Origin: Isoetes taiwanensis
Taxonomy: Eukaryota; Streptophyta; Lycopodiopsida; Isoetales; Isoetaceae
Direction: 5' to 3'
DNA length: 64,000 bases
Assembly: GCA_021234155.1 (NCBI GenBank)
Contig: JAJEKV010000036.1
Span: forward strand, 9,315,426-9,379,425
The notes under the pieces were generated by a model, which worked only from the letters and a program-made list of their open reading frames with translations, was not told where the DNA came from and searched no databases. Positions 1 to 9,852 of this stretch are shown here, piece after piece (positions within the stretch are counted from its first letter, which is position 1; each line of letters opens with the position of its first letter). Position numbers and translations under genes: made by a program.

Positions 1-797
1 ATGTCACCACTTGTGTTCCTTGTCCGGTGCTAAGCCGCACCATAGCATCTAGGACCCGGTGGGCTCTTGTGCACAAGTGTCGCATATAATGGGACTCTAC
101 AGGGCGCTATCTAGGAGCATACTACAATACACGGTTCAGAGGTCGCTACCCCCCGTAATCCTCCCCGTTTCAGAGTCATATTAAACAAATAACTAACAAT
201 CCATCCTTTCAGAGTAAGAACCAGAATTGAATATAAAGAGAACTTGCTTGTACAATCAAGGGTTAGTTTCTATGATTGAATCACAAAGAGAACAGAGAAA
301 CGGACACAACCAAGCGTTATCTAGAATCCACATAGCCACCTACCTGAATTACCCGGGCCGACTCGTTTCCATCGGGCCCCATCTCCTGGGAGTTGAGAAT
401 TCACCGTTGCTTCACGGGGGCGACCGGTATGGTGGCTCTCTGCTCGCAGTGTATGATGGCTCGCCTCCTCCTCTTCTTTGGTCGAACTCCAGGAGTCAAT
501 CACAGGGATAGGAGTCAAGTTGGCATCCTAACTTGGCAACCCCCATGCTACCCAATCGATTGGGGCAGGTGGCGCCTTCCCAAACAGTAATTAGCCTAAT
601 TTCCTAAGTTATAGGTTATTATTATTAATGTGTTAAATTAGCATAGCTAATTTAATCCTTTTTAGGGTAACCCCCTAGGTTACAATTAAGTTCCCATACC
701 CCCATGGTGGCGTACCTTTAGGGGGTGACGTGCTTGTATTTGTACGTGTCCCGTATAAATACGTGACGTAGACTGTATAAATACGTGGAACGTCACA
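1..797 (-). mobile_element. Partial LTR, same family as the LTRs at 18.5-28.7 kb
   Basis: This is about the last half of an LTR whose remainder lies left of the window. It follows the LTRs at 18505-20075 and 27082-28658 at lower similarity. Shared landmarks are the stretch around the phrase gacccggtgggctcttgtgc, the AT-rich block and the terminal aacgtcaca. It ends at 797. Whether it is a solo LTR or belongs to a full element cannot be told here. The strand follows the complete copy, where PBS and PPT show that the element reads on the minus strand. The ORFs inside are not believable genes. Confidence 0.8.
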
Positions 798-833
798 CGT
801 GATGACTTCTATCTTAAAAAGCTATGGAGGACT

Positions 834-1460
834 ATGTGTCCATACCTGAAATGCGGATGTGAATCACCAAGGGGAGGTAGCAAGGTCAACAAAGCAAAGG
901 AAAATGGATGCAGAGATAATATGACGTGGCTGGACCATGCGGTCTGGTATATGTTTAATAATCTGGATTCCCTTTATCCTAACATGTCATGTGCCATGCA
1001 AATGTTTTCTTTCAGAAATATGCTTAAGACCACGTTCAAGAAAAGCATTATGGCATATCTGTCCTATTTAGAAATCAGGAAAGCTTTACTGGATATGACA
1101 GTGCTTTTGACCGAAGACCCAGACTTCATGATTACTAAGCCAAAAAATAAGATGAATGAAGTATGTGAAAAAACCATCAAATATAGCTCCTTCATGAAGA
1201 CACCAAAGGCATCAAACAGCTACCACAGCAGATACACAAGAAAGACTAATGCCAGCATTGGCAGTAGTTCACAAAGCAAGGTTACACAACCTCCTAGGCT
1301 CACGATCGCCCCTGGTACAAGTAATGTCAAGGCATGTGACAGTGCTACAGTAGAAAGCCTAAGCACACCTGATCCAGCTGGACATTCAGTCACTAAAGGA
1401 GCTCCAAATATCGACCAGAGGGATGTTATCTTGGGAAAGTCACTCCAATTCAATACATAA
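834..1460 (+). CDS. Unknown ORF upstream of the RT, probably 5'-truncated
   Basis: A 208-aa ORF that I do not recognise. The N-terminus has closely spaced cysteines (CPYLKCGC). The middle is hydrophobic to basic (WLDHAVWYMFNNLDSLYPNM). The C-terminal third is rich in Ser, Thr and Pro and looks disordered. The frame stays open upstream of the first ATG back to the LTR junction at 797, so the true N-terminus may have been removed by the LTR insertion. A donor-like AGgttagt follows the stop codon directly. Position suggests an ORF1-type accessory or nucleic-acid-binding protein of the retroelement, but nothing in the sequence proves it. Confidence 0.45.
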   Translation: MCPYLKCGCESPRGGSKVNKAKENGCRDNMTWLDHAVWYMFNNLDSLYPNMSCAMQMFSFRNMLKTTFKKSIMAYLSYLEIRKALLDMTVLLTEDPDFMITKPKNKMNEVCEKTIKYSSFMKTPKASNSYHSRYTRKTNASIGSSSQSKVTQPPRLTIAPGTSNVKACDSATVESLSTPDPAGHSVTKGAPNIDQRDVILGKSLQFNT

Positions 1461-1786
1461 AGGTTAGTCTTTGCTAAAACACACCTGGTATACATTTTCT
1501 GTATTAGAAACAGTACATTTAGCTTCAATATATGGTTATGAGCATATAATCTAAAGTTTCCATATTATATTCTGATAGTAGATAATCTGTAAAAATATGA
1601 TATTGCTAAGATAATATTATGAAACCATGCACCATTTAGGGGTGTAAAAGAAAAGAGGTGTAACACCTCACCTGCCATATGGCCTTCTATTCCAAAGACA
1701 AAAAACATGGCTTAAAATCCATGGGTAGTTTCACTGGCTAAAACCAGTTGGAATTATCAACTTAATTAGAGTGTGATGTTTTACAG

Positions 1787-3856
1787 ATCAGAAAAGTCAT
1801 TAGCAAGGATAGCTTGGGACGATTGCATATTGGATATATCGGGAGAAAGGACAAAAAGAAAATAGTCCATGGTACTTTTCTATCAAAGATCCTGGACGAA
1901 ATATGCCTCCCAAAGATAATTCATTATACCATGAATACGATTCTTGGGGATGTTGGAAAAAGTCTTATGGAAGAGACCATGTTCAGCTGGAGATACACTG
2001 AAAATCTCCGAGATATGTGCTATAAACCGTACCTTATTTTTGCTACTGATTATGAGGTCAAGTGCCCATGTAAAAATCCATCGCTAGATAAATTTCTAGA
2101 CTGCCAAACATGGCATATTTGCACTACAGATCTGAGTATAGTGCATAATACAACATTAAGAGGAATGTTCAAAAAGGGATTAAACCATATCCCTAATAGA
2201 ATGCTAGAAGGCAAAGCATTTGAAGAAGAAATTTTACACATCTGTGACACATTATTCAAGATACACAAGTTCACGTATATTATACATGAAAATGACAGAG
2301 CAAACATAAAAGCCAAGACTGTAGACACTGCTATGGCAGAGATCAAAGAAGCTTGCAATAGGGATAATACAAGAAGATTTGTTCTCAAAGACAAATCTGT
2401 TATTAGCAACTTGGAATGGTTATGCAAAAATTTCTACATATCCGGCATTGACAAGGCAACCAATAATCCTGCTTTCATTTGCCCCAGCTTTATTAGAAAT
2501 CAGGCCCTTAAGAGACTGTGCAGCAAAGATTTTTTAAGGATAGAAAGTCCACCCGAGATAATCAAATGCAAGGCAAAGGAAGAAATACAAGAGCTGATAG
2601 GAAACTCAGATTTTGAATTCGATAGTCTCCCTTACCTTTTAGGCATATTTAAAGCACACAAGAAAGACTTCAGATGGATTACTAATGCACACAGTACAGT
2701 CTATGCAGAGATCTCCCATATAATTACTGCTGTACTTAATAATATCATGGAGTTATGGCCTGACATATCCAAAAAAATTTGTGCAATAGTGTGCACTTTG
2801 CTTCCAGGAAAAGCCATGCCCTGCTGGGTAGTCAATTCAATTTATGATGTGGTTTTAAATCTACCTGCCAAAATAGAGCAAGTTTTCGTAGCAGACATTA
2901 CAAAATGCTACGAAAACATCCCATTGTATGGTGACAGTGGTATTTGCCATATCATGAAGCTGGTCTGCACTGCTGCTTGGGAATACATGATAGGTATCAA
3001 TAAACACCACGAAATGTGGGTTAAAAAAGAAAAAGGAAGTGAGTATTCAGCCAAATGGTTCAAGTACAGTCCCCAAGGAAAATGCTGGAGCAAAATGAAC
3101 TTGAATAGATTCTCCGAGTTGAATGACTGGCTCTTAACAAACTGTTATATTTTTATGGGAGATTGTGCTTGGCAGCAAGTGTGTGGAATACCCATGGGAT
3201 TCTCCTGCAGCCCATGTTGGTGTAATTTATATTTAGCTTGGTTTGAGGTATCTTTTATAAAAAACCTGGCAAAACAAGGGAGATACAAAGATATTGAAAA
3301 ATTTAAACATATGTTTAGATATATGGATGACTTATTTGCAGTGAACTGCCCCATTATCAAGGAATTCTTATACATCACACAAGACCCCGGTAAGAATACA
3401 CTACAGATTTATGATATGCCGACTTTAGGAATCAAGGAGGAAACAATATATAAACATACTGAAGACCCAAAAAGGTGTTTTGGGCACAAAGCAAACTTTC
3501 TAAACATGACCATTGAGGTCTTGGACAAAGAAATGGGATTGTATAGAACCTACAAATATGATAAAAGGGATGGTCTACCTTTCAAAGTAATGAAGTATGT
3601 ACATGCTGATAGTTGCAGACCCTATTACCAAGCTCGGAATGTGATATTATCCCAGGTCATGCCATTCTTATATGTGAATTCATGCCCCGTTTTTGCTGCA
3701 AAGGACATCATAAACATCATCAACAAATTCGTTGCAAATGGATTTGACAGCTATGAACTCAAAAAGAAGGTGCTGCAATATTTAAGAGAAGGAGAATTTC
3801 CAGGACTCAAATTCGATGTGCAAGTACTTATTCAAATAATCAGCAATCAATATTAA
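1787..3856 (+). CDS. Reverse transcriptase, Penelope/TERT-like, no endonuclease domain
   Basis: The frame is open from 1787, directly after a good splice acceptor (ttttacag). The first ATG-less start used by ORF callers is TTG at 1814, giving 680 aa. Numbered from 1814, the RT motifs are: upstream KGLNHIP (about 121-127), the HK motif in FKAHKKDFRWI (279-289), motif A VADITKCYENIP with Asp361, motif B' GIPMGFSCSP (458-467), motif C YMDD (503-506) and a thumb-side YDKRDGLPF (582-590). The DIxxxYxNIP and KGLNxxP patterns belong to the Penelope-like/telomerase branch rather than to LINE or LTR enzymes. No GIY-YIG, RNase H or integrase follows; the protein ends about 90 residues after YDKRD. All catalytic aspartates are present and the 2-kb frame has no stop, so it may be functional. 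Alternatives are a diverged cellular rvt-type RT or the stand-alone RT family carrying YDKRD motifs in animals (recalled, not searched). Confidence 0.85.
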   Translation: MRKVISKDSLGRLHIGYIGRKDKKKIVHGTFLSKILDEICLPKIIHYTMNTILGDVGKSLMEETMFSWRYTENLRDMCYKPYLIFATDYEVKCPCKNPSLDKFLDCQTWHICTTDLSIVHNTTLRGMFKKGLNHIPNRMLEGKAFEEEILHICDTLFKIHKFTYIIHENDRANIKAKTVDTAMAEIKEACNRDNTRRFVLKDKSVISNLEWLCKNFYISGIDKATNNPAFICPSFIRNQALKRLCSKDFLRIESPPEIIKCKAKEEIQELIGNSDFEFDSLPYLLGIFKAHKKDFRWITNAHSTVYAEISHIITAVLNNIMELWPDISKKICAIVCTLLPGKAMPCWVVNSIYDVVLNLPAKIEQVFVADITKCYENIPLYGDSGICHIMKLVCTAAWEYMIGINKHHEMWVKKEKGSEYSAKWFKYSPQGKCWSKMNLNRFSELNDWLLTNCYIFMGDCAWQQVCGIPMGFSCSPCWCNLYLAWFEVSFIKNLAKQGRYKDIEKFKHMFRYMDDLFAVNCPIIKEFLYITQDPGKNTLQIYDMPTLGIKEETIYKHTEDPKRCFGHKANFLNMTIEVLDKEMGLYRTYKYDKRDGLPFKVMKYVHADSCRPYYQARNVILSQVMPFLYVNSCPVFAAKDIINIINKFVANGFDSYELKKKVLQYLREGEFPGLKFDVQVLIQIISNQY

Positions 3857-4565
3857 AAGGGTAAGTCTCTATTTCTACATGTTTTCTATTTGTGGAAGTC
3901 AATAGGGGTTTTAAAGAAAAAATAGGGGTGGGCTAGATCTCTGCTGTAAAGTAGGGGTCTGCCCTCCCCTACGACACAAATTATCTAAAAGAGATCAGCC
4001 TAGTCCTACGGTTGGAGGTAGGCTTTTTTTAATTTAGTAAATACCAAGTATTGCATTTAGTAAACAATTGATTTAATTAAAAGCTTTAATAGCGAGGGAC
4101 ATTATCAAACAGAAGATGGGACCATTGGTGGATATAGGGACAATTCATGCCATTGTTCAAAAAATACCCCTTGATAAAATAAACAAAGATAACCCATATA
4201 ATAAAAGGTTTGTGAGGTATTTTTCTCTATCCTAATATGTTTTCTTGGACTTAATGGTTTTCGAATTTTCGCTCAATCAAGTCTCGATTTACCTAACACG
4301 GCTATGGAGTGGGACTTCTGGCAGCTACCCTAAAACCCATATGCGTGAAGACAGACTGTACATACAAAATGGCATGCTTAAAGAGTCAGGATTTTGACAA
4401 AAGGTATGATTAATCGTCCTCTACATATGTGGCCTTAATGTCTCCGTGGTCAAAACCTAGGTTTGAAGCAGTATACCCAGCTGTAGAAAGGATATCCGGC
4501 AGAAAACTTGACAGGCCTTGGATTCACAGAAAAACTGATTTATAAATCTAAGTCATTCCCTGTAT
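3857..4565 (+). other. Gap between RT and acidic ORF
   Basis: AT-rich, with no convincing ORF over 60 codons. A short protein-like stretch runs in frame at about 4440-4548 (WSKPRFEAVYPAVERISGRK) just upstream of the acidic ORF. The locus at 17.6-17.9 kb has a comparable stretch (NSKPQKNSHPEAEYHSYERG) at the same place relative to its acidic ORF. Several GTAAGT-like sites, such as aagggtaagt at 3857-3866, suggest spliced transcripts. Confidence 0.35.
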
Positions 4566-4904
4566 ATGGAAGGGGAATTTGATTCAGACGGCCGACCTTG
4601 TGGTTCCAGCTCTGAAGAAGAAATACTTCATGAGAAATGGCTTGAAGATGAATTTATAGCCTGCCTTGATCTATCTGATTACCACCAGTATTACAACAAC
4701 ATGGGGGATCAAAAAAATAATGCTGGCCATAAGAGGGAAGCTGGCCACAATACGAATGCGATTGGGAACAAGAAAGGGAACACTGGAGCCAGATATACAT
4801 GTAACAGTAGTGCTGAAAATAAGGATAAGGAAGTGACTACCATTCCTGAAACACAACAAGGAGATGATTACACTTCAGACCAAGACGAAATTCAGGTATC
4901 ATAG
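4566..4904 (+). CDS. Short acidic accessory ORF, copy 1
   Basis: A 112-aa ORF, acidic at the N-terminus (SSSEEEILHEKWLEDEF) and again near the C-terminus (TIPETQQGDDYTSDQDE), with a polar, glycine- and asparagine-rich middle. The ORF at 17934-18254 shares SSSEEE-L, D-E---CL-LS and PETQ-D--Y-SDQ in the same order. The coding part ends in ATTCAGgtatca, a plausible splice donor, so the listed stop may lie in an intron and this may be a first exon. Function unknown; the charge pattern would suit a protein-interaction or chaperone role, which is a guess. Confidence 0.5.
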   Translation: MEGEFDSDGRPCGSSSEEEILHEKWLEDEFIACLDLSDYHQYYNNMGDQKNNAGHKREAGHNTNAIGNKKGNTGARYTCNSSAENKDKEVTTIPETQQGDDYTSDQDEIQVS

Positions 4905-5027
4905 GAATCCTTATTAAAAATAACAGTGCTTGGATGTGTAATTGGATCCAAAATTCTGTATAGAATAACAGGTCTGAAAACCTTCCGATAAAAGCTTTAT
5001 TTACTTCAACACATAACTACCATTAAC

Positions 5028-5630
5028 CAACACAAACCATTAACATCCAACATATAAAAATTAAATCCCCCAACACATAACAACCAACACATAACAACCA
5101 TTGACATTAACAATCAACACATAACTACCATTGACATTAATTAACACAATGCATTGGGTCCAACACATTTAAATTAAAATCCCCCTTAAACCCCCTTTGG
5201 TTTGGGTGCATATTCACACGGGGGGTGACTCCGGGCAACGAGAGCTGTTGGATAGGCATATTCGCCCCTTATTCCTTAATCTATACCGTACATAAAGTTC
5301 CTCGTTTGTGGGGTATGCAAGTACAAAATTTGCTATAATCAGATAACAAGATTCGCAAAATACTATAAGATTTCAAGCGGCAATACTATATGGTGTTGAT
5401 TTCAGACGTGCAAAATACAATTATGAAGGCTCTCGCTGCCCCACGCCACCCCCGTGTGAATATGCACCCAAAGCAAAGGGGGTTTAAGGGGGATTTTAAT
5501 TTAAATGTGTTGGACCCAATGGTTGTGTTAATTAATGTCAATGGTAGTTATGTGTTGATTGTTAATGTCAATGGTTGTTATGTGTTGGGGGATTTAATTT
5601 TTATATGTTGGATGTTAATGGTTTGTGTTG
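5028..5630. mobile_element. Foldback (MITE-like) element F1
   Basis: Two long inverted arms (about 5028-5227 and 5448-5630) surround a loop of about 220 bp. The left arm starts caacacaaaccattaac and ends ggtgcatattcacacgggg. The right arm repeats this in reverse complement and ends ggttaatg...tgtgttg. No ORF spans it except a chance frame. A partial copy lacking the left arm lies at 8276-8715. The element would extrude as a large hairpin. Confidence 0.8.
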
Positions 5631-5847
5631 CAAAAAATTTTTGGCCCTTCGGGCCTTAGGGACGCCGGTGTGACAAAAAAACTTTAGAATTCAAACCAAA
5701 AAAACTAGAATTCATTTGAGGCTTTCATCACCGTAGAAGCTTTTGAATTTGATCACAATAAAACAAATAGAACATAAGTAAAATTTACCATAAAGATAGA
5801 GCAGATTGATCCCTTATTCTGAAAGTCATAAAGTTTGCAACACAAAG
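5215..5847 (+). repeat. Direct repeat block F, copy 1
   Basis: Covers the loop and right arm of the foldback element plus about 215 bp beyond it (cttcgggccttagggacg to gtttgcaacacaaagaa). It is repeated at 8276-8958 with high similarity. Copy 1 is followed immediately by the LINE 3' end. Confidence 0.85.
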
Positions 5848-7462
5848 AATAGAATAGAATAGAATAGTTTTTTTAACGTCCACGAAGACCAATAGGTCAT
5901 GGGACCCATACAATGGGCTAGTACAATCATTACTACTAGGATTAAAAAACCCCAGCCTCGAAAGGTTTTCAAGGGAAAAACCTTTGCAGTGATGATGATA
6001 CTAGACAAGCTTAGATAATGACTACCGAGGGCTCAAGAATTGCGTGACGCTTATCTAGAACCTCAAGTATGTATAATGCCAAGTCATGCACGATGGTGCT
6101 ACCGAGAAGTTGTGGAAGCGTGGAATGGAATGCTAAGGTCGAAAAATGATTCCGACTATCTCAAAAGCGGGGCAACTCGTAAGAGTATGGCTTTCATCTT
6201 CAATAACCCCGTGAATCGGGTAACAGGCACATAGTCTCGCTTCGCGGCAATTGCGGCCGCTCCCATCTACCTCGCCTCAATCCGTGCACTGTGGGACCCC
6301 GCGGCGAATTGATGCAATAGCTACAAGCTTGTTCCTGACAATGAAGCAAGCAAATAAGCTTGGGGCCCCGTGCCAAAGTGGGATTTATGTGTGCATGATA
6401 ATGACCGCCACTTGGGCCAAAGTAATCAAGGCCCCATATCTTTTGAGAAAACGACCATTAAGATATTGTTGCAAAGCTCGTGATCGAACCGGCAAGCATC
6501 GGCGGTTCGTTGCACAGCCCCAACGCAAACCATGTAGTGCAATGCTCTTTTCCAACATCGCTTTCAAACGCCGAGGAGATTCAGCCATGGCAAGTGCAAG
6601 AACAGGATACCTAACATCGCCCATGTGGTGCACCTTGCGTATATAGTGGAGATGGCGCTTCATGGCGTAATGTTGAAGAGGCCAAAACCTGTCTCTTGTA
6701 AAAGAATAGCATAGGGCACCGCTCTTTTTAACTCCAAGGTCGTAAGTGAGAAAGGACTTTTGCACCCGCCCCAAGCTCTCCCAAGCACTAGCACTAATGG
6801 CGTGCCCCCACACTTCGTAACCATACAAGTAAAACAGGCTCTACCAAAGCCCGAAACAAGTGGGCTTTCCGTGGCCAATCATGAATTTCTCGCGAAAACA
6901 ATTGTTTTGCATTGCATAGAGTGCTCTCCATCCAAAGCCCACCCCGCTTGGTAATACACTCGCTCCCGAGTGTGTTCTTCTGCGCAATTCTACACCAAGA
7001 TACTTGTAGCTATCTACAACTTCAACTTCGGGCTATCATAGTGCATAGGGGAACATTGTGACGAAAGATTGAACTACCAAAAGCTTGGTCTTTTGCGAGA
7101 CAACACGCAGACTGTGTTCTCACGTAAACCGCGGCAGATGTAAATGTTGCCGCATACTAGCAAATGGTATGTGCCGCCGAAGTGAAACATCATCAGCATA
7201 CATAAGTTGCCTAATGATATAGTGTGCCAAATGTGGACCTCCGCCGCCATGATTATCAAGCCATTCTTCCAATTGATCAATGTACAAGCCAAAAAGTGTA
7301 GGAGATAAAGGGCAGCCCTGTCGAACTCCAATATTGCTAGTGATTTGAGTACCTGATGCTGGAAATTTAGCAAAAACCCTTTCATAGAGCCGATAAACTG
7401 CATTTTGAAGATCTTGTGGAACCCCAAGTGCCTGCAAGCGCTGCCAAAGAAGCTCGCAGGCA
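5848..7462 (-). mobile_element. 5'-truncated LINE retrotransposon
   Basis: Minus-strand non-LTR element. The RT fragment at 7120-7437 carries GVRQGCPLSPTLFGLYID and LMYADDV (the YADD box). Farther 3' come SYKYLGVEL-type residues near 7015-7040 and a C-terminal domain (about 6828-6385; GYEVWGHAIS, RVQKSFLTYDLGVKK). Stops and frame changes break the reading frame, so it is a dead copy. The 3' end is a short UTR (about 6030-5869) followed by an (ATTCT)n tail at about 5868-5846. The 5' half (endonuclease, start of RT) is absent. The paralogous unoccupied site at 8950-8985 shows that insertion removed about 20 bp of target. Confidence 0.85.
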
Positions 7463-8275
7463 ACATATTGTTACTTCCGCTACAACTATTTCTCTTTCAC
7501 AATGACACCATTGTTTATCAATCCATATGATTTTGGATGCTCCATCTCTAGCTTAAAGGTAATGCATGATTCACCTTACGGTTTGATTAAAGTTCCAAAC
7601 CTACAATATAAATGCATTCTTGTGGCCACTGTTTGACTGATCTACGTGACATAGAAAAGGGCGTAGAATAATCCGCCTGTTGTGTGCATAAGAATACATT
7701 TGTTGATTGAAGCTAAAGGCTGGCTACTATGAACAATCCGGCAGCCAGGAATATCCAAGAGTTGGAAGCAAACAGAGGGTCTAAACTTGAATCTGCAGCA
7801 AATCTTAGGAAGGAAACAAAAGGGGTTTTGCAGCACTACATTGTAGAATCAGGAAACCAAAAAAAACATTATGCTAACTGAAGAAACATTAAAAAACAAA
7901 TACCTTTGTAAGTGTGAGCAAAAAATCCATCTCGTGGTAGTAAAATCCACTCCGGCAATAAGAATCCAAGAGGGCAAGTACACATGCATATGCACACATG
8001 CACATACATGCACACATGCACATGCACTTGCACTTGCCCTTGCACTTGCACTTGCACATGCACAATACACATGCACATGCACACACATGCACATGCATAC
8101 ACATGCGCAGTGTTCATGCACAAACACATGCAGAGAAAGACAACAACCCTCGGATTGTTCCCACCAACGAAAATCAACGGCCCATAAATGGTGCACTCTA
8201 GAAATACTATTTAGTACACCTCAACGAATACAACAACGAAATCATAGAAAAACCATGTGAAAAAGCGTAAAATCT
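7463..8275 (+). repeat. Direct repeat block A, copy 1, with hexanucleotide microsatellite
   Basis: Starts acatattgttacttccgc and ends gtgaaaaagcgtaaaatc. It is repeated at 8980-9830 with about the same sequence. The middle (about 7976-8112) is a (CACATG)/(CACTTG) microsatellite, which produces long but meaningless ORFs in several frames. No gene recognised. Confidence 0.85.
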
Positions 8276-8958
8276 AAAATTTGGTTGCATATTCACACGG
8301 GGGGTGACTCTGGGCAACGAGAGCTGTTGGATAGGCATATTCACCCCTTATTTCTTAATCTATACCGTACGTAATGTTCCTCGTTTGTGGGGTATGCAAG
8401 TACAAAATTTGCTATACTGTATAACAAGATTCGCAAAATACTATAAGATTTCAAGCAGAATACTATATGGTGTTGATTTCGTACGTGCAAAATACAATTA
8501 TAAGGGCTCTCGCTGCCCTATGTCACCCCCCGTGTGAATATGCAACCAAACCAAAGGGGGTTTAAGGGGGATTTTAATTTAAATGTGTTGGACCCAATGG
8601 TTGTGTTAATTAATGTCAATGATAGTTATGTGTTGGTTGTTAATGTCAATGGTTGTTATGTGTTGGTTGTTATGTGTTGGGGGATTTAATTTTTATATGT
8701 TGGATGTTAATGGTTTGTGTTGCAAAAAATTTTTTTTGGCCCCTTCGGGGCCTTAGGGACGTCACCCCCCCCCCCCAGTGTGACAAAAATTTTAGAATCC
8801 AAACCAGAAAAAAACTAGAATTTATTTGAGACTTTCATCACCTGTAGCTTTTGAATTTGATCACAATAAAACAAATAAAACATAAGTAAAAGTTACCATA
8901 AAGATAGAGCAGATTAATCCCATTATTCTGAAAGTCATAAAGTTTGCAACACAAAGAA
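8276..8958 (+). repeat. Direct repeat block F, copy 2 (foldback without left arm)
   Basis: Second copy of the block at 5215-5847. It begins tttggttgcatattcac directly after block A copy 1 and ends gcaacacaaagaa. It retains the loop and right arm but not the 200-bp left arm, so it can no longer fold like copy 1. A run of C (about 8766-8777) differs in length from copy 1. Confidence 0.85.
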
Positions 8959-8979
8959 AACCCCCTTGTTATTATGCTA

Positions 8980-9830
8980 CATATTGTTACTTCCGCTACA
9001 ACTATTTTTCTTTCACAATGACGCCATTGTTTATCAATCCATATGATTTTGGATGCTCCATCTCTAGCTTAAAGGTAATGCATGATTCACCTTATGGTTC
9101 AATTAAAGTTCCAAACCTACAATATAAATGCATTCTTGTGGCCACTGTTTGACTGATCTGCGTGACATGGAAAAGGGCGTGGAATAATCCGCCTGTTGTG
9201 TGCATAAGAATCCGTTTGTTGATTGAAGCTAAAGGCTGGCTGCTATGAACAATCCGGCAGCCAGGAATATCCAAGAGTTGGAAGCAAATAGAGGCCTAAA
9301 CTTGAATCTGCAGCAAATCTTAGGAAGGAAACAAAAGGGGGTTTTGCAGCACTACATTGTAGAATCAGGAAACCAATACCTTGTAAAAAAAGACATTATG
9401 CTAACTGAAGAAACATTAAAAAACAAATACCTTTGTAAGTGTGAGCAAAAAATCCATCTCATGGTAGTAAAATCCACTCCAGCAATAAGAATCCAAGAGG
9501 GCAAGTACACATGCATATGCACACATGCACACACATGCACACATGCACATGCACATGCACTTGCACTTGCACTTGCACATGCACATGCACAATACACATG
9601 CACATGCACATGAACATGCACATGCACACACATGCACATGCATACACATGCGCAGTGTTCATGCACAAACACATGCAGAGAAAGACAACAACCCTCGGAT
9701 TGTTCCAACCAACGAAAATCAACGGCCCATAAAGGGTGCACTCTAGAAATACTATTTAGTACACCTCAACGAATACAACAATGAAATCATAGAAAAACCA
9801 TGTGAAAAAGCGTATAAAAATCTAAAAGTA
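8980..9830 (+). repeat. Direct repeat block A, copy 2
   Basis: Repeat of 7463-8275, with its own microsatellite at about 9505-9655. It is flanked by imperfect direct repeats, aacccccttgttattatgctacat on the left (8959-8982) and aaccccctgttattgtgctacat on the right (about 9829-9852). These could be a long target duplication or traces of unequal exchange. Confidence 0.8.
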
Positions 9831-9852
9831 ACCCCCTGTTATTGTGCTACAT

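Larger units (their letters stand above)
798..4910 (+). mobile_element. Retroelement with Penelope/TERT-like reverse transcriptase and accessory ORFs
   Basis: Three same-strand ORFs lie in an AT-rich, otherwise gene-free stretch: an unknown ORF (834-1460), a reverse transcriptase (1787-3856) and a short acidic ORF (4566-4904). They are grouped because they are adjacent and co-oriented, and because a diverged relative of the acidic ORF recurs at 17.9 kb beside similar flanking sequence. No terminal repeats, poly(A) tail or target duplication were found, so both borders are provisional. The left border is the junction with the LTR at 797, which probably cut into the element. The GIY-YIG endonuclease of canonical Penelope elements is not seen. 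Confidence 0.55.

Noticed and set aside
227-590. Short ORFs at the window start
   Set aside because: They lie inside LTR sequence and are not shared as frames with the other two LTRs.
1787-3856. Telomerase catalytic subunit
   Set aside because: Motif A and B' context and the short N-terminus lack TERT TEN/TRBD features; the DIxxxYxNIP and KGLN motifs fit Penelope-like RTs better.
7849-9746. Many overlapping His/Cys/Thr/Met-rich ORFs
   Set aside because: They are readings of the (CACATG)n/(CACTTG)n microsatellite in several frames at once.
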